Positions 25,119-32,908 of a stretch of 64,000 bases of DNA are shown in pieces. The position numbers and the translations under genes were made by a program. Source of the stretch: Streptomyces lichenis. Lineage in GTDB: Bacteria; Actinomycetota; Actinomycetes; Streptomycetales; Streptomycetaceae. The DNA lies in the NCBI RefSeq assembly GCF_023218175.1, contig NZ_JALPTH010000013.1:124001-188000 (forward strand), given 5' to 3'. Numbering within the stretch: the first letter of the stretch is position 1; each line of letters begins with the position of its first letter. The notes under the pieces are model-generated. The model was not told the DNA's origin, did not search any database, and was given only the letters and a program-made list of their open reading frames with translations.

Positions 25119-26729
25119 TCAGTCGTCGCCGCGGCCCTGGAGGAGGGTGCGGGTGGCGCGGGCGGCGACCTTCGGGTCGAGCATGCCGCGGTAGATCGGC
25201 GGGATGGGCCGGTCGACGCCGAACAGGGTGTAGACGGCCAGCATCGCGGCGTGCACCGAGTACTCCACGGTGAAGACCACGTCGTCGGGCATCTCGACGA
25301 ACTGGCCGGCGAAGGCGAAGTTGCGGGCACCGTCGGGGACGACCTCCGGCCGGTCCCCCGGCGCCCGGCAGGCGAAGAGGGCCGAGGCGTACGGCATCAT
25401 CACCGTGGTCACGTCCGTGGTCTCCAGCACGTGCTCCAGGAGGTCGTCGAAGCCGAGCTGGCGCACGAGTTCGGTGAGGATCTCCTTGCCGGTCGCCTCG
25501 GCCATGGGCTTGCGGACGTGGTCGCCCGGGCGGTCGATCTCGAAGCCGTAGCCCCACAGGGTGCAGGTGCCCTCGGGCATGTCGGGGAAGTGCGGCTGGT
25601 AGGGCACCACGATGGACAGGTGCCAGCCCGACTCGACCCAGGTCATCAGGGCGCCGGTGCCCGGCTCGTTGCCGGTGTAGGCGGCGATGCGCCTGAGCAG
25701 CGCGTCGTCGCGCATCGTGAGGGTGAACGACTCCCACTTGTGCTCGTCGACGCTGCCGTAGAAGGACATCGGCCGGCCGAAGTCGTCGGCCTTGCGGGCG
25801 ATGGCCTCCCACAGGGACCAGCCCTGGTCGCGGCGGTCCCGGACCAGTTCCGGCACGGTGTCGTTGCCGCCGTAGGTGGCGTCGGCGGTGATGGAGCCGA
25901 GGGTCAGCAGGGTGTGGTCGTCGGGTCCGAGGTCGATGCGCCGGGTGCCGTCGGCGTCCTGCACATGCAGGCAGGTGGCGCGGCGGCCGGTGGCCGACGT
26001 GCCCTGGAAGTCGACGTCCAGGACCCGGGTGCCGAAGCGCACGTCCACGCCCTGCGCGGTCAGCCAGCGCTGGAGCGGCACCACCATGGAGTCGTACTGG
26101 TTGTAGACCGTGCGGCGCACCCCGGACAGGGTGTGGATGCGGGGGAACTCCTGGACGAACCGAAGGAAGTAGCGGCGCAGTTCGGCGGCGGAGTGCCAGC
26201 GCTGGAAGGCGAAGGTGGTACGCCACATCTGCCAGAAGTTGGTGGTGAAGAAGTGCGGGCCGAACACCTCGTCGATCCGCTTGCTGCCGAGCAGCTTCTC
26301 CGGGGTGCCCATGAGGCGGGACAGCTCGCCGCGGTCCCGAGCGGAGAAGCCGAAGTCGGCGGCGTCCAGGATCCGGTGCTCCGCGTCGATCAGGCGGGCC
26401 CGGGCGTGTGTCCGGACCTTCTCGTTGAAGGCCTGGATCTCGTCGGTGACGCTGGTGCCGGCGTCGTCCCGGGACGGGATCGAGGCGAAGAGGTCCCAGA
26501 CGCACCGGTACGCCTCCTCCTCCAGCATCCGTCCGCCGCGCGTCACATAGGCGCCCTGGTGGGCCGGGGACTTGGCGCCGTCCAGCGAGCCGCCCTCGAT
26601 GTCCAGTTCCTCCAGGATGTGGATCCGCTCACCGGGCAGGCCGGCGTCCCGGATGGCGAAGGCCGCCGCCGCCATGCCGGCGATCCCGCCGCCGACGATC
26701 CACAGTTGCCGGTTGTCGTTGCCGCTCAT
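25119..26729 (-). CDS. ohyA: Oleate hydratase
   Basis: 536-aa FAD-dependent fatty-acid hydratase. The Rossmann motif is IVGGGIAGMAAAAFAIRDAG near the N-terminus. FAD-binding EELDIEGGSLDG and catalytic-region signatures FFTTNFWQMWRTTFAFQRWH and VYNQYDSMVVPLQRWL are strongly diagnostic of the family. It adds water to the cis-9 double bond of oleate giving 10-hydroxystearate, probably at the membrane surface. It may detoxify host or plant unsaturated fatty acids. Length is slightly below the 560-590 aa of many homologues. GAGGTG precedes the ATG. A TetR gene is divergently placed, 161 nt away. Confidence 0.94.
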   Translation of the reverse strand: MSGNDNRQLWIVGGGIAGMAAAAFAIRDAGLPGERIHILEELDIEGGSLDGAKSPAHQGAYVTRGGRMLEEEAYRCVWDLFASIPSRDDAGTSVTDEIQAFNEKVRTHARARLIDAEHRILDAADFGFSARDRGELSRLMGTPEKLLGSKRIDEVFGPHFFTTNFWQMWRTTFAFQRWHSAAELRRYFLRFVQEFPRIHTLSGVRRTVYNQYDSMVVPLQRWLTAQGVDVRFGTRVLDVDFQGTSATGRRATCLHVQDADGTRRIDLGPDDHTLLTLGSITADATYGGNDTVPELVRDRRDQGWSLWEAIARKADDFGRPMSFYGSVDEHKWESFTLTMRDDALLRRIAAYTGNEPGTGALMTWVESGWHLSIVVPYQPHFPDMPEGTCTLWGYGFEIDRPGDHVRKPMAEATGKEILTELVRQLGFDDLLEHVLETTDVTTVMMPYASALFACRAPGDRPEVVPDGARNFAFAGQFVEMPDDVVFTVEYSVHAAMLAVYTLFGVDRPIPPIYRGMLDPKVAARATRTLLQGRGDD

Positions 26730-26890
26730 CGTCTACACCTCTATTTCGGACTGGGCTCCGTTTTGAGCGTAGTCCCGTTCTCCCCTCCCTCCGCCTATCC
26801 TGAGCGGACACGGGACCTTCGGCCCCGGCCACCCTCCGGAACAGAGCCGTTCGGCCCAGCCGGCGGCCTCCCGCCCGCGGAAAGGCGCCC

Positions 26891-27565
26891 ATGCCGCCCA
26901 GCTCACCGCCGCCCCCGCCGGAACCGGCCCCGGCCGCACGGCCGGGCGGCCGCCGCGAGCGCAACAAGCGGGACAAGTTCGACCGGATCCTGGTAGCGGC
27001 GAGCGCGCTGTTCGCCGAGCACGGCTACGCGGCCGTGGCCACCCAGCAGATCGCCGACGCCGCCGACGTCGGCACCGGCACCCTGTTCCGCCATGCCGGC
27101 TCCAAGGCCGGGCTCCTCATGCTGGTCATGAACGAACAGCTCCGGCTGGGTGTCGAGCAGGGACTCGCGCTCGCCCGCAGCGGGGCCGCGCCCGCCGACG
27201 CGATCCTCGCCCTGGTGGCCCCCCTGGTCGACGCCGGCTCCCGGCACCCGGAGAACACGGCCGTCTACCAGCGCGAGACGCTCTTCGGCACCGGGCCCGA
27301 ACGCGAGCGGGCGGCCGAACAGGTGGCCCGCGTCGAGTCCGCGATCGAGGAGATCCTTCGCCTTCACGCGGGCGCCCGCCCGGCACCCGGTCTCGACCGG
27401 ACCGCGCACGCCGTCTACTCGACCATGTACATGGACATCGTGCGCGTCTGCATGGGCCGCGCCCCCGCCGACGACCTCACCACCCGCCTGCAGACGTCGA
27501 TCGACCACCTGCTCGGCGTACGGACGAAGCCGGAGGGTGCGGAGGAAGGGCGGGAGCAGACGTAG
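26891..27565 (+). CDS. TetR-family regulator, probable control of oleate hydratase
   Basis: 224-aa regulator. After a proline-rich tail the helix-turn-helix spans about residues 30-75 (LFAEHGYAAVATQQIADAAD and GTGTLFRHAGSKAGLLMLV). The C-terminal ligand domain is unassigned. GGAAAGG lies 5-8 nt before the ATG. Divergent position next to ohyA suggests fatty-acid-responsive control, but I found no convincing palindrome in the 161-nt gap. Confidence 0.83.
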   Translation: MPPSSPPPPPEPAPAARPGGRRERNKRDKFDRILVAASALFAEHGYAAVATQQIADAADVGTGTLFRHAGSKAGLLMLVMNEQLRLGVEQGLALARSGAAPADAILALVAPLVDAGSRHPENTAVYQRETLFGTGPERERAAEQVARVESAIEEILRLHAGARPAPGLDRTAHAVYSTMYMDIVRVCMGRAPADDLTTRLQTSIDHLLGVRTKPEGAEEGREQT

Positions 27566-27681
27566 GCGATCCGCTGCCGTGCGGTCCCCGCGCTGCACTG
27601 CGACAGGGGCCGGCACCTCGGCCGCGTTCGACGTGACCGTCGCCTCCGACGCCTGCGGACCGCGTGTGCCGCCCGACCGGA

Positions 27682-27941
27682 AGCCGGGGGCTGCCCGCGC
27701 GGGGACCACAGCACCTGCGCCCGGCGCACTGAGGCCGAGTCCGGAATACCCCCGCTCGCGCGGGGACCACTCGTAGCGCTCCTTCGCGCGCGGAACACCC
27801 CCGCTCGCGCGGGGACCACCTGGTCATCGGGGTCGATCAGGCGGAATCCCGCGGAACACCCCCGCTCGCGCGGGGACCACGAGGCGCAGCGGTACGCCGA
27901 CCGGGCCGCGGATGGAACACCCCCGCTTGCGCGGGGAACAC
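27682..27941 (-). CRISPR. Short type I-E-like CRISPR array, no cas genes in window
   Basis: Four recognisable 28-nt repeats at 27743-27770, 27792-27819, 27853-27880 and 27914-27941. They begin GGAACACCCCCG and end GCGGGGACCAC on the plus strand; a GC stem CCCCGC...GCGGGG is conserved. A strongly degenerate fifth copy at 27682-27709 keeps only the last 14 nt and sits in exact 61-nt register. Spacers are 33, 21, 33 and 33 nt from left to right. The reverse complement (GTGGTCCCCGC...) matches the usual type I-E orientation. Transcription is therefore predicted leftward, with the degenerate copy as trailer end. Confidence 0.88.
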
Positions 27942-28122
27942 ATCTTCGCGACCTGGGCAGTCAGTCGCGCTTTGCCGTTTATTTACCTCTTCGAAGAGGG
28001 CTCCTGTTGCTGCGGCGGTGAGTTGGGTCGTCAGGCATGGCGGACCACTTTAACGGGCTTGCCGCATATTGGAGTTGCCGCATTGCATGTGTTGAACGCA
28101 CAGAGCGGCGGCCCCGTCGCTC
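27942..28122 (-). promoter_or_regulatory. AT-richer region beside the array, candidate CRISPR leader
   Basis: The sequence next to the last repeat is unusually AT-rich for this genome (TTTGCCGTTTATTTACC near 27970) and holds a perfect 14-bp palindrome CCTCTTCGAAGAGG at 27986-27999. The array is predicted to be read leftward, so this is where a leader and promoter would lie. It is also downstream of the inhibitor gene ending at 28123, so the palindrome could serve as its terminator. No gene is seen between 27942 and 28122. Confidence 0.45.
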
Positions 28123-28503
28123 CTAGCACTCGCCGCGCCAGACCACCTTGGTGAAGACGACCTCGTCGCCGAAGGTGTTGATGTAGGCGCCAGGGCCGGG
28201 GTTGTAGTGGAGGCAGGTCGAGGAACCGCCGCCGCCGTTCTTCCACCTCCAGTCGAACTGGATGTGGTCGTAACCGGGCTGGGGGCGGCCGTTGTTGAAG
28301 ATGGACAGGCCTGTCATCGAGCCCGACCAGTTGCCCGAGGACTTGTGCACCAGACGTCCCGTGGCGCTCTCGCCGGAGTAGATGCAGAAGTAGCCCTTCT
28401 CGCAGCCTGGCGGGTTGGGTTCGGCGGTGGCCGGCGGGGCCGTCGCCAGGATGGCGGTGGCGGACATCGCCGCTGCCAGGGTCGCGAGCACGCGCTTGTT
28501 CAT
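28123..28503 (-). CDS. Secreted peptidase inhibitor, family I36-like
   Basis: 126-aa exported protein. The signal peptide is MNKRVLATLAAAMSATAILA with a cleavage region ATAEP. The mature part begins CEKGYFCIYSGESATGRLV, the cysteine/aromatic pattern of I36 (SMI-type metalloproteinase inhibitor) proteins. Four cysteines can pair (CEKGYFC, TCLHY and the last residue). It probably acts in the medium or wall. GAGGAG precedes the ATG. The serine-hydrolase gene ends 33 nt upstream on the same strand. Confidence 0.8.
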   Translation of the reverse strand: MNKRVLATLAAAMSATAILATAPPATAEPNPPGCEKGYFCIYSGESATGRLVHKSSGNWSGSMTGLSIFNNGRPQPGYDHIQFDWRWKNGGGGSSTCLHYNPGPGAYINTFGDEVVFTKVVWRGEC

Positions 28504-28535
28504 GGGCTCTCCTCGGGTCGGGGTGGGGAAGGGGG

Positions 28536-29753
28536 TCAGCAGACGGGTACGCCGGGGACCTGGTTCTCCGGCACGCTGAGGTAGATGTTGGTCATATAGC
28601 CGCCGTACTGGGGGAGATGGGCCCACCAGTCGTTGACGTAGGGCGGGACGCTGACCTCCTGGCCGCGCTTCTGGCAGCGGACCAGGACCTCGACGCCGGC
28701 GGGCAGGGCGGTGATCGCGCCGGAGGTGGTCGAGGTCGAGGTGCGGACCCGTACCCCGTTGCCCCAGGTGCCGACCCAGGTCCCGGCCGGCCGGGTGGCG
28801 CCGGGCACGTTCAGCGAGCGGGTCAGCCGGCCGACGTCGCTGTACGCCTTGCCGTAGGACGTACCGCTCGGGTGCAGGGTGAGGACGGCCACGATGGTGC
28901 GGTCGCCCGCGCCCACCACGCCCGTGGTGTGCAGCGCCGGGCGGGACAGGTCGACGGCGTCGGCTCCGGTCGGGGAGGAGGCGGGCGGGGCCTGGGTGCG
29001 GGTGGCGGCGGGGGTGGAGGTGCAGCCGCCCGAGCTGAAGCCGGACCAGCCCTGCTTGACCGCCCAGGGCCGGTCGAAGGAGCCGGCGATGCCGAAGTGC
29101 TGGTCGTAGCCGTCGGTGGCACAGCGGGTGGACTGCCGCAGATCGCCGAGGAGGTAGTCGCGTACCGCGGCCGGGGCGGAGTCCAGCAGATGGCGGTAGA
29201 TCCGCACGGTGTCACGGGCCGAGAGGGCCGTGTAGCCCCAGTAGCCGGGGTGGGTGGCCGGAGGCCGGGCGGTGTCCGTCAGACCGAGGCGGGAGACCAT
29301 CCGGTCGACGATCGCGCCCCCGCCGTTCGCGGACCAGAAGGCGCTCGCGGCCGCGTCGTCGCTGCCCCGCAGCATGGTGTCGACCCTGGCTCGGTCGGCG
29401 GCGGACAGGGCGTCGGGGCTGCGGCCCCAGAGCAGGTCCAGGGCGATCAGCAGCTTGACCACGGAGGCCGAACGGAATTGGGCCGAGGTGTTCAGCTGCT
29501 CGGTGAACGCGCCGGTGTGGCGGTCGAAGACGGCGACTCCCGCCGTCACCCCGGCCGGCACCTCGGCCCGGGCGGAGGCACCGGCCGGGGGCGGGGAGGG
29601 GGAGGGAGCGTTCGCGGCGTTGGCGGCGCCGGTGGTGGCCGCGGTGGTGCACAGCAGGGCGGCGAGGGCGGTGGCGGCCCAGAGGCCCGGACGGGTCGCG
29701 CCGTGGGGGGTGGAACGGGCGGTGCGCCGTCCACGCGTGCTGCTCGGGGTCAT
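28536..29753 (-). CDS. Secreted beta-lactamase-like serine hydrolase with C-terminal SH3-like module
   Basis: 405-aa exported protein. A long signal peptide ends near GAANAANA. The penicillin-binding/class A-type fold begins at VTAGVAVFDRHTG. The SxxK nucleophile is in FRSASVVKLLIALD, the second motif may be SDDAAAS, and a KxG-like strand is AVKQGWSG. The last 85 residues form an SH3-like unit ending in disulfide cysteines, with NDWWAHLPQYGGYMTNIYL. The M23 and NlpC/P60 proteins nearby carry the same unit. It could be a D,D-carboxypeptidase, peptidoglycan binder or lactamase. GGAGGACA lies upstream of the ATG. Confidence 0.82.
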   Translation of the reverse strand: MTPSSTRGRRTARSTPHGATRPGLWAATALAALLCTTAATTGAANAANAPSPSPPPAGASARAEVPAGVTAGVAVFDRHTGAFTEQLNTSAQFRSASVVKLLIALDLLWGRSPDALSAADRARVDTMLRGSDDAAASAFWSANGGGAIVDRMVSRLGLTDTARPPATHPGYWGYTALSARDTVRIYRHLLDSAPAAVRDYLLGDLRQSTRCATDGYDQHFGIAGSFDRPWAVKQGWSGFSSGGCTSTPAATRTQAPPASSPTGADAVDLSRPALHTTGVVGAGDRTIVAVLTLHPSGTSYGKAYSDVGRLTRSLNVPGATRPAGTWVGTWGNGVRVRTSTSTTSGAITALPAGVEVLVRCQKRGQEVSVPPYVNDWWAHLPQYGGYMTNIYLSVPENQVPGVPVC

Positions 29754-29833
29754 TGTTATTGTCCTCCGGTTCGATACGAGGGCGTTGGGGTGGGTGCGTC
29801 GGTGTCGTCGGGCAGACGGGGGCGGCCCCCGGG

Positions 29834-29877
29834 CCGTATGAGGGAGGCCTTCCACCGGGGGAGCGAGACTCATACGG
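29834..29877. promoter_or_regulatory. Inverted CTCATACGG pair in divergent promoter region
   Basis: CCGTATGAG (29834-29842) and CTCATACGG (29869-29877) form a perfect 9-bp inverted pair, 35 bp centre to centre. They lie between the serine hydrolase (start 29753, leftward) and the SH3 protein (start 29989, rightward). The same core occurs singly at 33679 and 37263, also between envelope genes. Confidence 0.5.
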
Positions 29878-29988
29878 ACGGCGGTCGCGGTACGTCGGGG
29901 AGACGGGCCCCGCTCGGGCGCCCTGGCCCTGTGCCGACTCGTCCGATTCCGTCCCGGCCACGCCGGGCCCGTACCGTCCGGAGCACCC

Positions 29989-30378
29989 ATGTCCCAGCAC
30001 CTCGTCCGCCGCGCCGCCGCGGGTCTCGCCGCCGTCGCCGCGCTCTCCCTGTCCACCGCGACCGGCACCGCCCACGCCGGGGCCGCGGGGTTCTACGTCT
30101 CCCTGCAGACCAACAGCAACATCCGTTCGCTGCCGAACACCCAGAACGTGCCGATCCTCAACACCGGTTCCAGCAGGGACCGTTACTACCTGGACGGCGT
30201 CTGCTACGTGCACGGCCAGCCGGTCACCGCCGGCGGCTACCGCACGGACGTCTGGTACCGGGGCACCGTCCATGACTCGGTGATCGGCAACGGCCCGTAC
30301 CGCGATGTGTGGGCCTGGGGCGGCAACGTCAACATCGGCAAGGACCCCTCCGACTCCGTGGGCCGCTGCCCGAGCTGA
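29989..30378 (+). CDS. Small secreted SH3-like protein
   Basis: 129-aa exported protein. The signal peptide MSQHLVRRAAAGLAAVAALS ends near AHAGAAG. The rest is a single SH3-like domain beginning YVSLQTNSNIRSLPNTQN, the opening pattern of bacterial SH3 domains, with two cysteines (GVCYVHG, GRCPS). It likely sits on the cell wall or is released. It is divergent from the serine hydrolase and shares the CTCATACGG control region. Confidence 0.75.
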   Translation: MSQHLVRRAAAGLAAVAALSLSTATGTAHAGAAGFYVSLQTNSNIRSLPNTQNVPILNTGSSRDRYYLDGVCYVHGQPVTAGGYRTDVWYRGTVHDSVIGNGPYRDVWAWGGNVNIGKDPSDSVGRCPS

Positions 30379-30392
30379 CGACGGGCCTGATG

Positions 30393-30422
30393 CCCCCGGG
30401 ACCGCGGTGGTGGTCCCGGGGG
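30393..30422. terminator. Bidirectional hairpin terminator
   Basis: Perfect 11-bp stem CCCCCGGGACC / GGTCCCGGGGG with an 8-nt loop between the convergent SH3 and M23 genes. Confidence 0.75.
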
Positions 30423-30470
30423 AGCCAGGAGGACCGCGGCGGTGGCCAGGATCACCGCCGCGGGCTCCGG

Positions 30471-31232
30471 TCAGCAGGTGCGCACGCCCGGCAGCCAGGC
30501 GTCCGGGTGGTCGATGTAGATGTTGCTGACATAGCCGCCGAGCGCGGGGATGTGGGACCAGGCGTCGTTCTTGTAGCCCTCGGCCTCGACCAGGTCACCG
30601 CGCTTCTGGCAGTCCACGTGGACCGGCGTCGGCCCGCTCAGTGTGCGCACCACCGCCGCGTTCAGCCGGGCGTCGGCCCGCACCCGGACCGAGGTGCCCC
30701 AGGTGGTGAAGTTGGTCCCCGGCGTCCCCCCGCCCGGGGTGCACGGCAGGCCCACCCCGCGCGCGGAGAGATACGGCCCGGGGTCCATGCCCCGGGTGCT
30801 GGAGGTGGAGCTGTGCGCCTCGAAGTGCAGGTGGGGGCCAGTGGACTGGCCCTCGGAGCCCATCCGTGCGATCAACTGGCCGCTGCTCACCCGCTGGTTC
30901 ACCGAGACCAGGCGCTCGTACATGTGCCCGTACTCGGTGACCGTGCCGTCGTCGTGCCGGATGCGGATCCACTGGCCGTAGCCGCTGGCCGGGCCGGAGA
31001 CGATGACCGTGCCCGGGCCGGCCGAGTAGATGGGCGTACCGCGGTTGTTGGCGATGTCCACGCCGTCGTGCCCGGAGTGCCATCCCTGGGTGATGGTTCC
31101 GGCGGCCGGGCAGGACCCGGCGTAGCCGGCGGGCTTGGCGGGCGGCGCCGCCTCGGCCGCGCCGGCGGTGAGCGGGAGCAGTCCGGCCGCGACGGCCGCG
31201 GCGGCGAGCAGGCGGAGGGGTGTGGTGCGCAT
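30471..31232 (-). CDS. Secreted M23 peptidase with C-terminal SH3-like module
   Basis: 253-aa exported endopeptidase. A signal peptide (LRLLAAAAVAAGLLPLTAGA) is followed by a LytM/M23 domain. GWHSGHDGVDIAN holds the first zinc ligands (HxxxD), and TGPHLHFEA carries the HxH pair. M23 enzymes cut peptidoglycan cross-bridges. Residues from about 175 form the same SH3-like tail as in the neighbouring serine and NlpC/P60 enzymes (NDAWSHIPALGGYVSNIYID, ending GVRTC). Start at ATG 31232 has GGAG 8 nt upstream; an upstream in-frame start has none. Confidence 0.9.
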   Translation of the reverse strand: MRTTPLRLLAAAAVAAGLLPLTAGAAEAAPPAKPAGYAGSCPAAGTITQGWHSGHDGVDIANNRGTPIYSAGPGTVIVSGPASGYGQWIRIRHDDGTVTEYGHMYERLVSVNQRVSSGQLIARMGSEGQSTGPHLHFEAHSSTSSTRGMDPGPYLSARGVGLPCTPGGGTPGTNFTTWGTSVRVRADARLNAAVVRTLSGPTPVHVDCQKRGDLVEAEGYKNDAWSHIPALGGYVSNIYIDHPDAWLPGVRTC

Positions 31233-31275
31233 GAGGGCGACTCCGATGAGTAGGGCGAGGAGAGGGAAGAGGTGG

Positions 31276-32157
31276 TCAGCAGGTCGGGACACCGGGCAGC
31301 CAGGCCGCCGGGTCGTCGATGTAGATGTTGGAGATCCAGGCCCGGTACTTCGGCAGGTAGGACCAGGCGTCGTTGCGGTAGCCCTCGGCGTTGACCACCT
31401 CGCCGCGCTGCTGGCACTGGACGTCCACCGCGGTGGGGCCGGGCAGCCGGACCACCGGCGGCTTCCCGGTGCCGGGCTCCGGACGGAGGCCGACCCCGGT
31501 GCCCCAGGTTATGAACCGCTTGGTGCCGGCCGGCGGCTGCTCGGTGCCGGCGATCCGCAGGGCACCCGCGTACTGGGCGTTCAGCCGTACATCGCTGACC
31601 ATGACCAGCGTCCCCGACTCCCGGGCCTCGACCATCCTGCCGCCGCCGAGGTAGACGGCGATGTGGTGGACGCTGTTGAGGTTCGCCGGGTTGGAGCCCC
31701 AGAGCAGCAGATCGCCCGGTTGCAGCGGGCCGAGCCCCTGGTCGCGGGAGAACCGGGCGGTGGCGCCGCTCCACTGGGCCTGGTTCCAGGACCCCTCGGG
31801 CAGCGCGATCCCCGCGCCCTGCCACGCCGCGTACTGCACCAGGTGCGAGCAGTCGAAGCCCTTCACCTTGCTGTCGTGGGCGCCCGGGCCGCCCCCGGGG
31901 TAGTCCTGGCCGTAGGTCGGCCCGTGGAGGGAGCCGCCGCCCCAGGAGTAGGGCACCCCGAGCTGGGAGCAGGCGGCGTCGACGATGGCCCGCGCCTGTT
32001 CGGAAGTGTCCGCCTGCGGACGGCAGTCGGCGGCGGCGACCGTCGCGGCCGTGGCGGGGAGCGGTGGCGCGGCGGCCGTCGCCGTACCCGTACAGCTCAG
32101 TGCGGTGGCGAGCAGCAGTCCTCCGGCCGCCGCCATGGTGCGGTTGGTGCGGTGCAT
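31276..32157 (-). CDS. Secreted NlpC/P60 peptidase with C-terminal SH3-like module
   Basis: 293-aa exported cysteine peptidase. A signal peptide ends around ATAAAPP. The catalytic domain has the nucleophile in GFDCSHLVQYAAW and the histidine in HHIAVYLGGGRMVEAR, and opens with LGVPYSWGGGS. It should cut gamma-D-Glu-diamino-acid bonds of wall peptides. The last 80 residues are the shared SH3-like module (NDAWSYLPKYRAWISNIYID, ending GVPTC). GGGGGAA lies 5 nt before the ATG. The M23 gene follows 43 nt downstream on the same strand. Confidence 0.9.
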   Translation of the reverse strand: MHRTNRTMAAAGGLLLATALSCTGTATAAAPPLPATAATVAAADCRPQADTSEQARAIVDAACSQLGVPYSWGGGSLHGPTYGQDYPGGGPGAHDSKVKGFDCSHLVQYAAWQGAGIALPEGSWNQAQWSGATARFSRDQGLGPLQPGDLLLWGSNPANLNSVHHIAVYLGGGRMVEARESGTLVMVSDVRLNAQYAGALRIAGTEQPPAGTKRFITWGTGVGLRPEPGTGKPPVVRLPGPTAVDVQCQQRGEVVNAEGYRNDAWSYLPKYRAWISNIYIDDPAAWLPGVPTC

Positions 32158-32248
32158 GCGGTTCCCCCGGGATGGTTCCTGTGCGGGTGCGGGTGCGGAA
32201 GTGGAGTGGGACGTACGTGGGTGGGTGGGGCGGCCGTGGCGCGACAGG

Positions 32249-32872
32249 TCAAGCCGCGCGGGTGGGCCGGGTGTGCCCCTGTGGGAAGGGGACGGGAGCG
32301 GCGGGGCGTTCGTATGCCCGCGGCGGGGCCGCGTCGAGGGTGGCGCGGATCTTGGCGAGCCCGCGCATCCGGTTGCGCTGCACGGTGCCCCGGTGGGCGC
32401 CGAGCCGTTCACCCGCCATGTCGTGGGTGAGATCCTCGATGTCGACCAGGATCACCGCGGCCGCCTCCTTGGGGGACAGCCCGCGCAGCAGGGCGGTCGC
32501 CACCGCCTCGGCCTCCCGGCCCGCGAAGCCGCCGTCCCAGCTCTGCTCGGGCAGCTGGTCGGTGCAGCGCTCCTGGTGCGACGGGTGCCGCCACAGGTCG
32601 CGCAGCAGGTTCAGCGCCGCCGCGCAGGCGTAGGCGTACGGCTGCCGCTGCCGGGCCAGGGTGCGGCTGCGCGCCCGGCGGGAGAGCCTGAGGTAGGTCT
32701 CCTGGAGCAGATCGTCGGCGTCATGCGGGTTGCCGGTGAGGGCCAGCAGCCGGCGCCGCAGCCTGGGCATCACGGTGGTGAAGACCTCGTCGAACTCGGC
32801 GATGGTCATGGGTTCGTCGGTGGCGGTCGATCGGTCGGTGGTGATGGTCGGTGTCGGGCGGGTGTGCTCCAC
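32249..32872 (-). CDS. Sigma-70/ECF-type RNA polymerase sigma factor
   Basis: 207-aa protein with sigma region 2 (ALTGNPHDADDLLQETYLRL) and region 4 (LSPKEAAAVILVDIEDLTHD and GAHRGTVQRNRMRGLAKIR). No anti-sigma gene is adjacent. The C-terminal 25 residues are an unstructured Pro/Arg-rich tail. GTG 32872 follows GGGGGAACACC, almost the same leader as the NlpC/P60 gene. It lies in the middle of a run of wall-active genes, so control of that set is a reasonable guess. Confidence 0.85.
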   Translation of the reverse strand: MEHTRPTPTITTDRSTATDEPMTIAEFDEVFTTVMPRLRRRLLALTGNPHDADDLLQETYLRLSRRARSRTLARQRQPYAYACAAALNLLRDLWRHPSHQERCTDQLPEQSWDGGFAGREAEAVATALLRGLSPKEAAAVILVDIEDLTHDMAGERLGAHRGTVQRNRMRGLAKIRATLDAAPPRAYERPAAPVPFPQGHTRPTRAA

Positions 32873-32908
32873 GGTGTTCCCCCGTCGTTCTTCTGTCGTG
32901 CGCTTCTG

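Noticed and set aside
22744..26505. A very long open frame (over 1200 codons) on the minus strand across the exporter and oleate hydratase genes
   Set aside because: It is antisense to well-supported genes, is rich in Gly/Gln/His/Arg and has no domain. It results from high-GC third positions.
27566..28122. Search for cas genes or a tracr-like RNA beside the CRISPR array
   Set aside because: Neither neighbouring gene (TetR, peptidase inhibitor) is Cas-like and the gap has no coding frame.
30309..31253. Plus-strand open frame opposite the M23 peptidase
   Set aside because: Low-complexity antisense sequence. The minus strand has a signal peptide, zinc motifs and SH3 tail.
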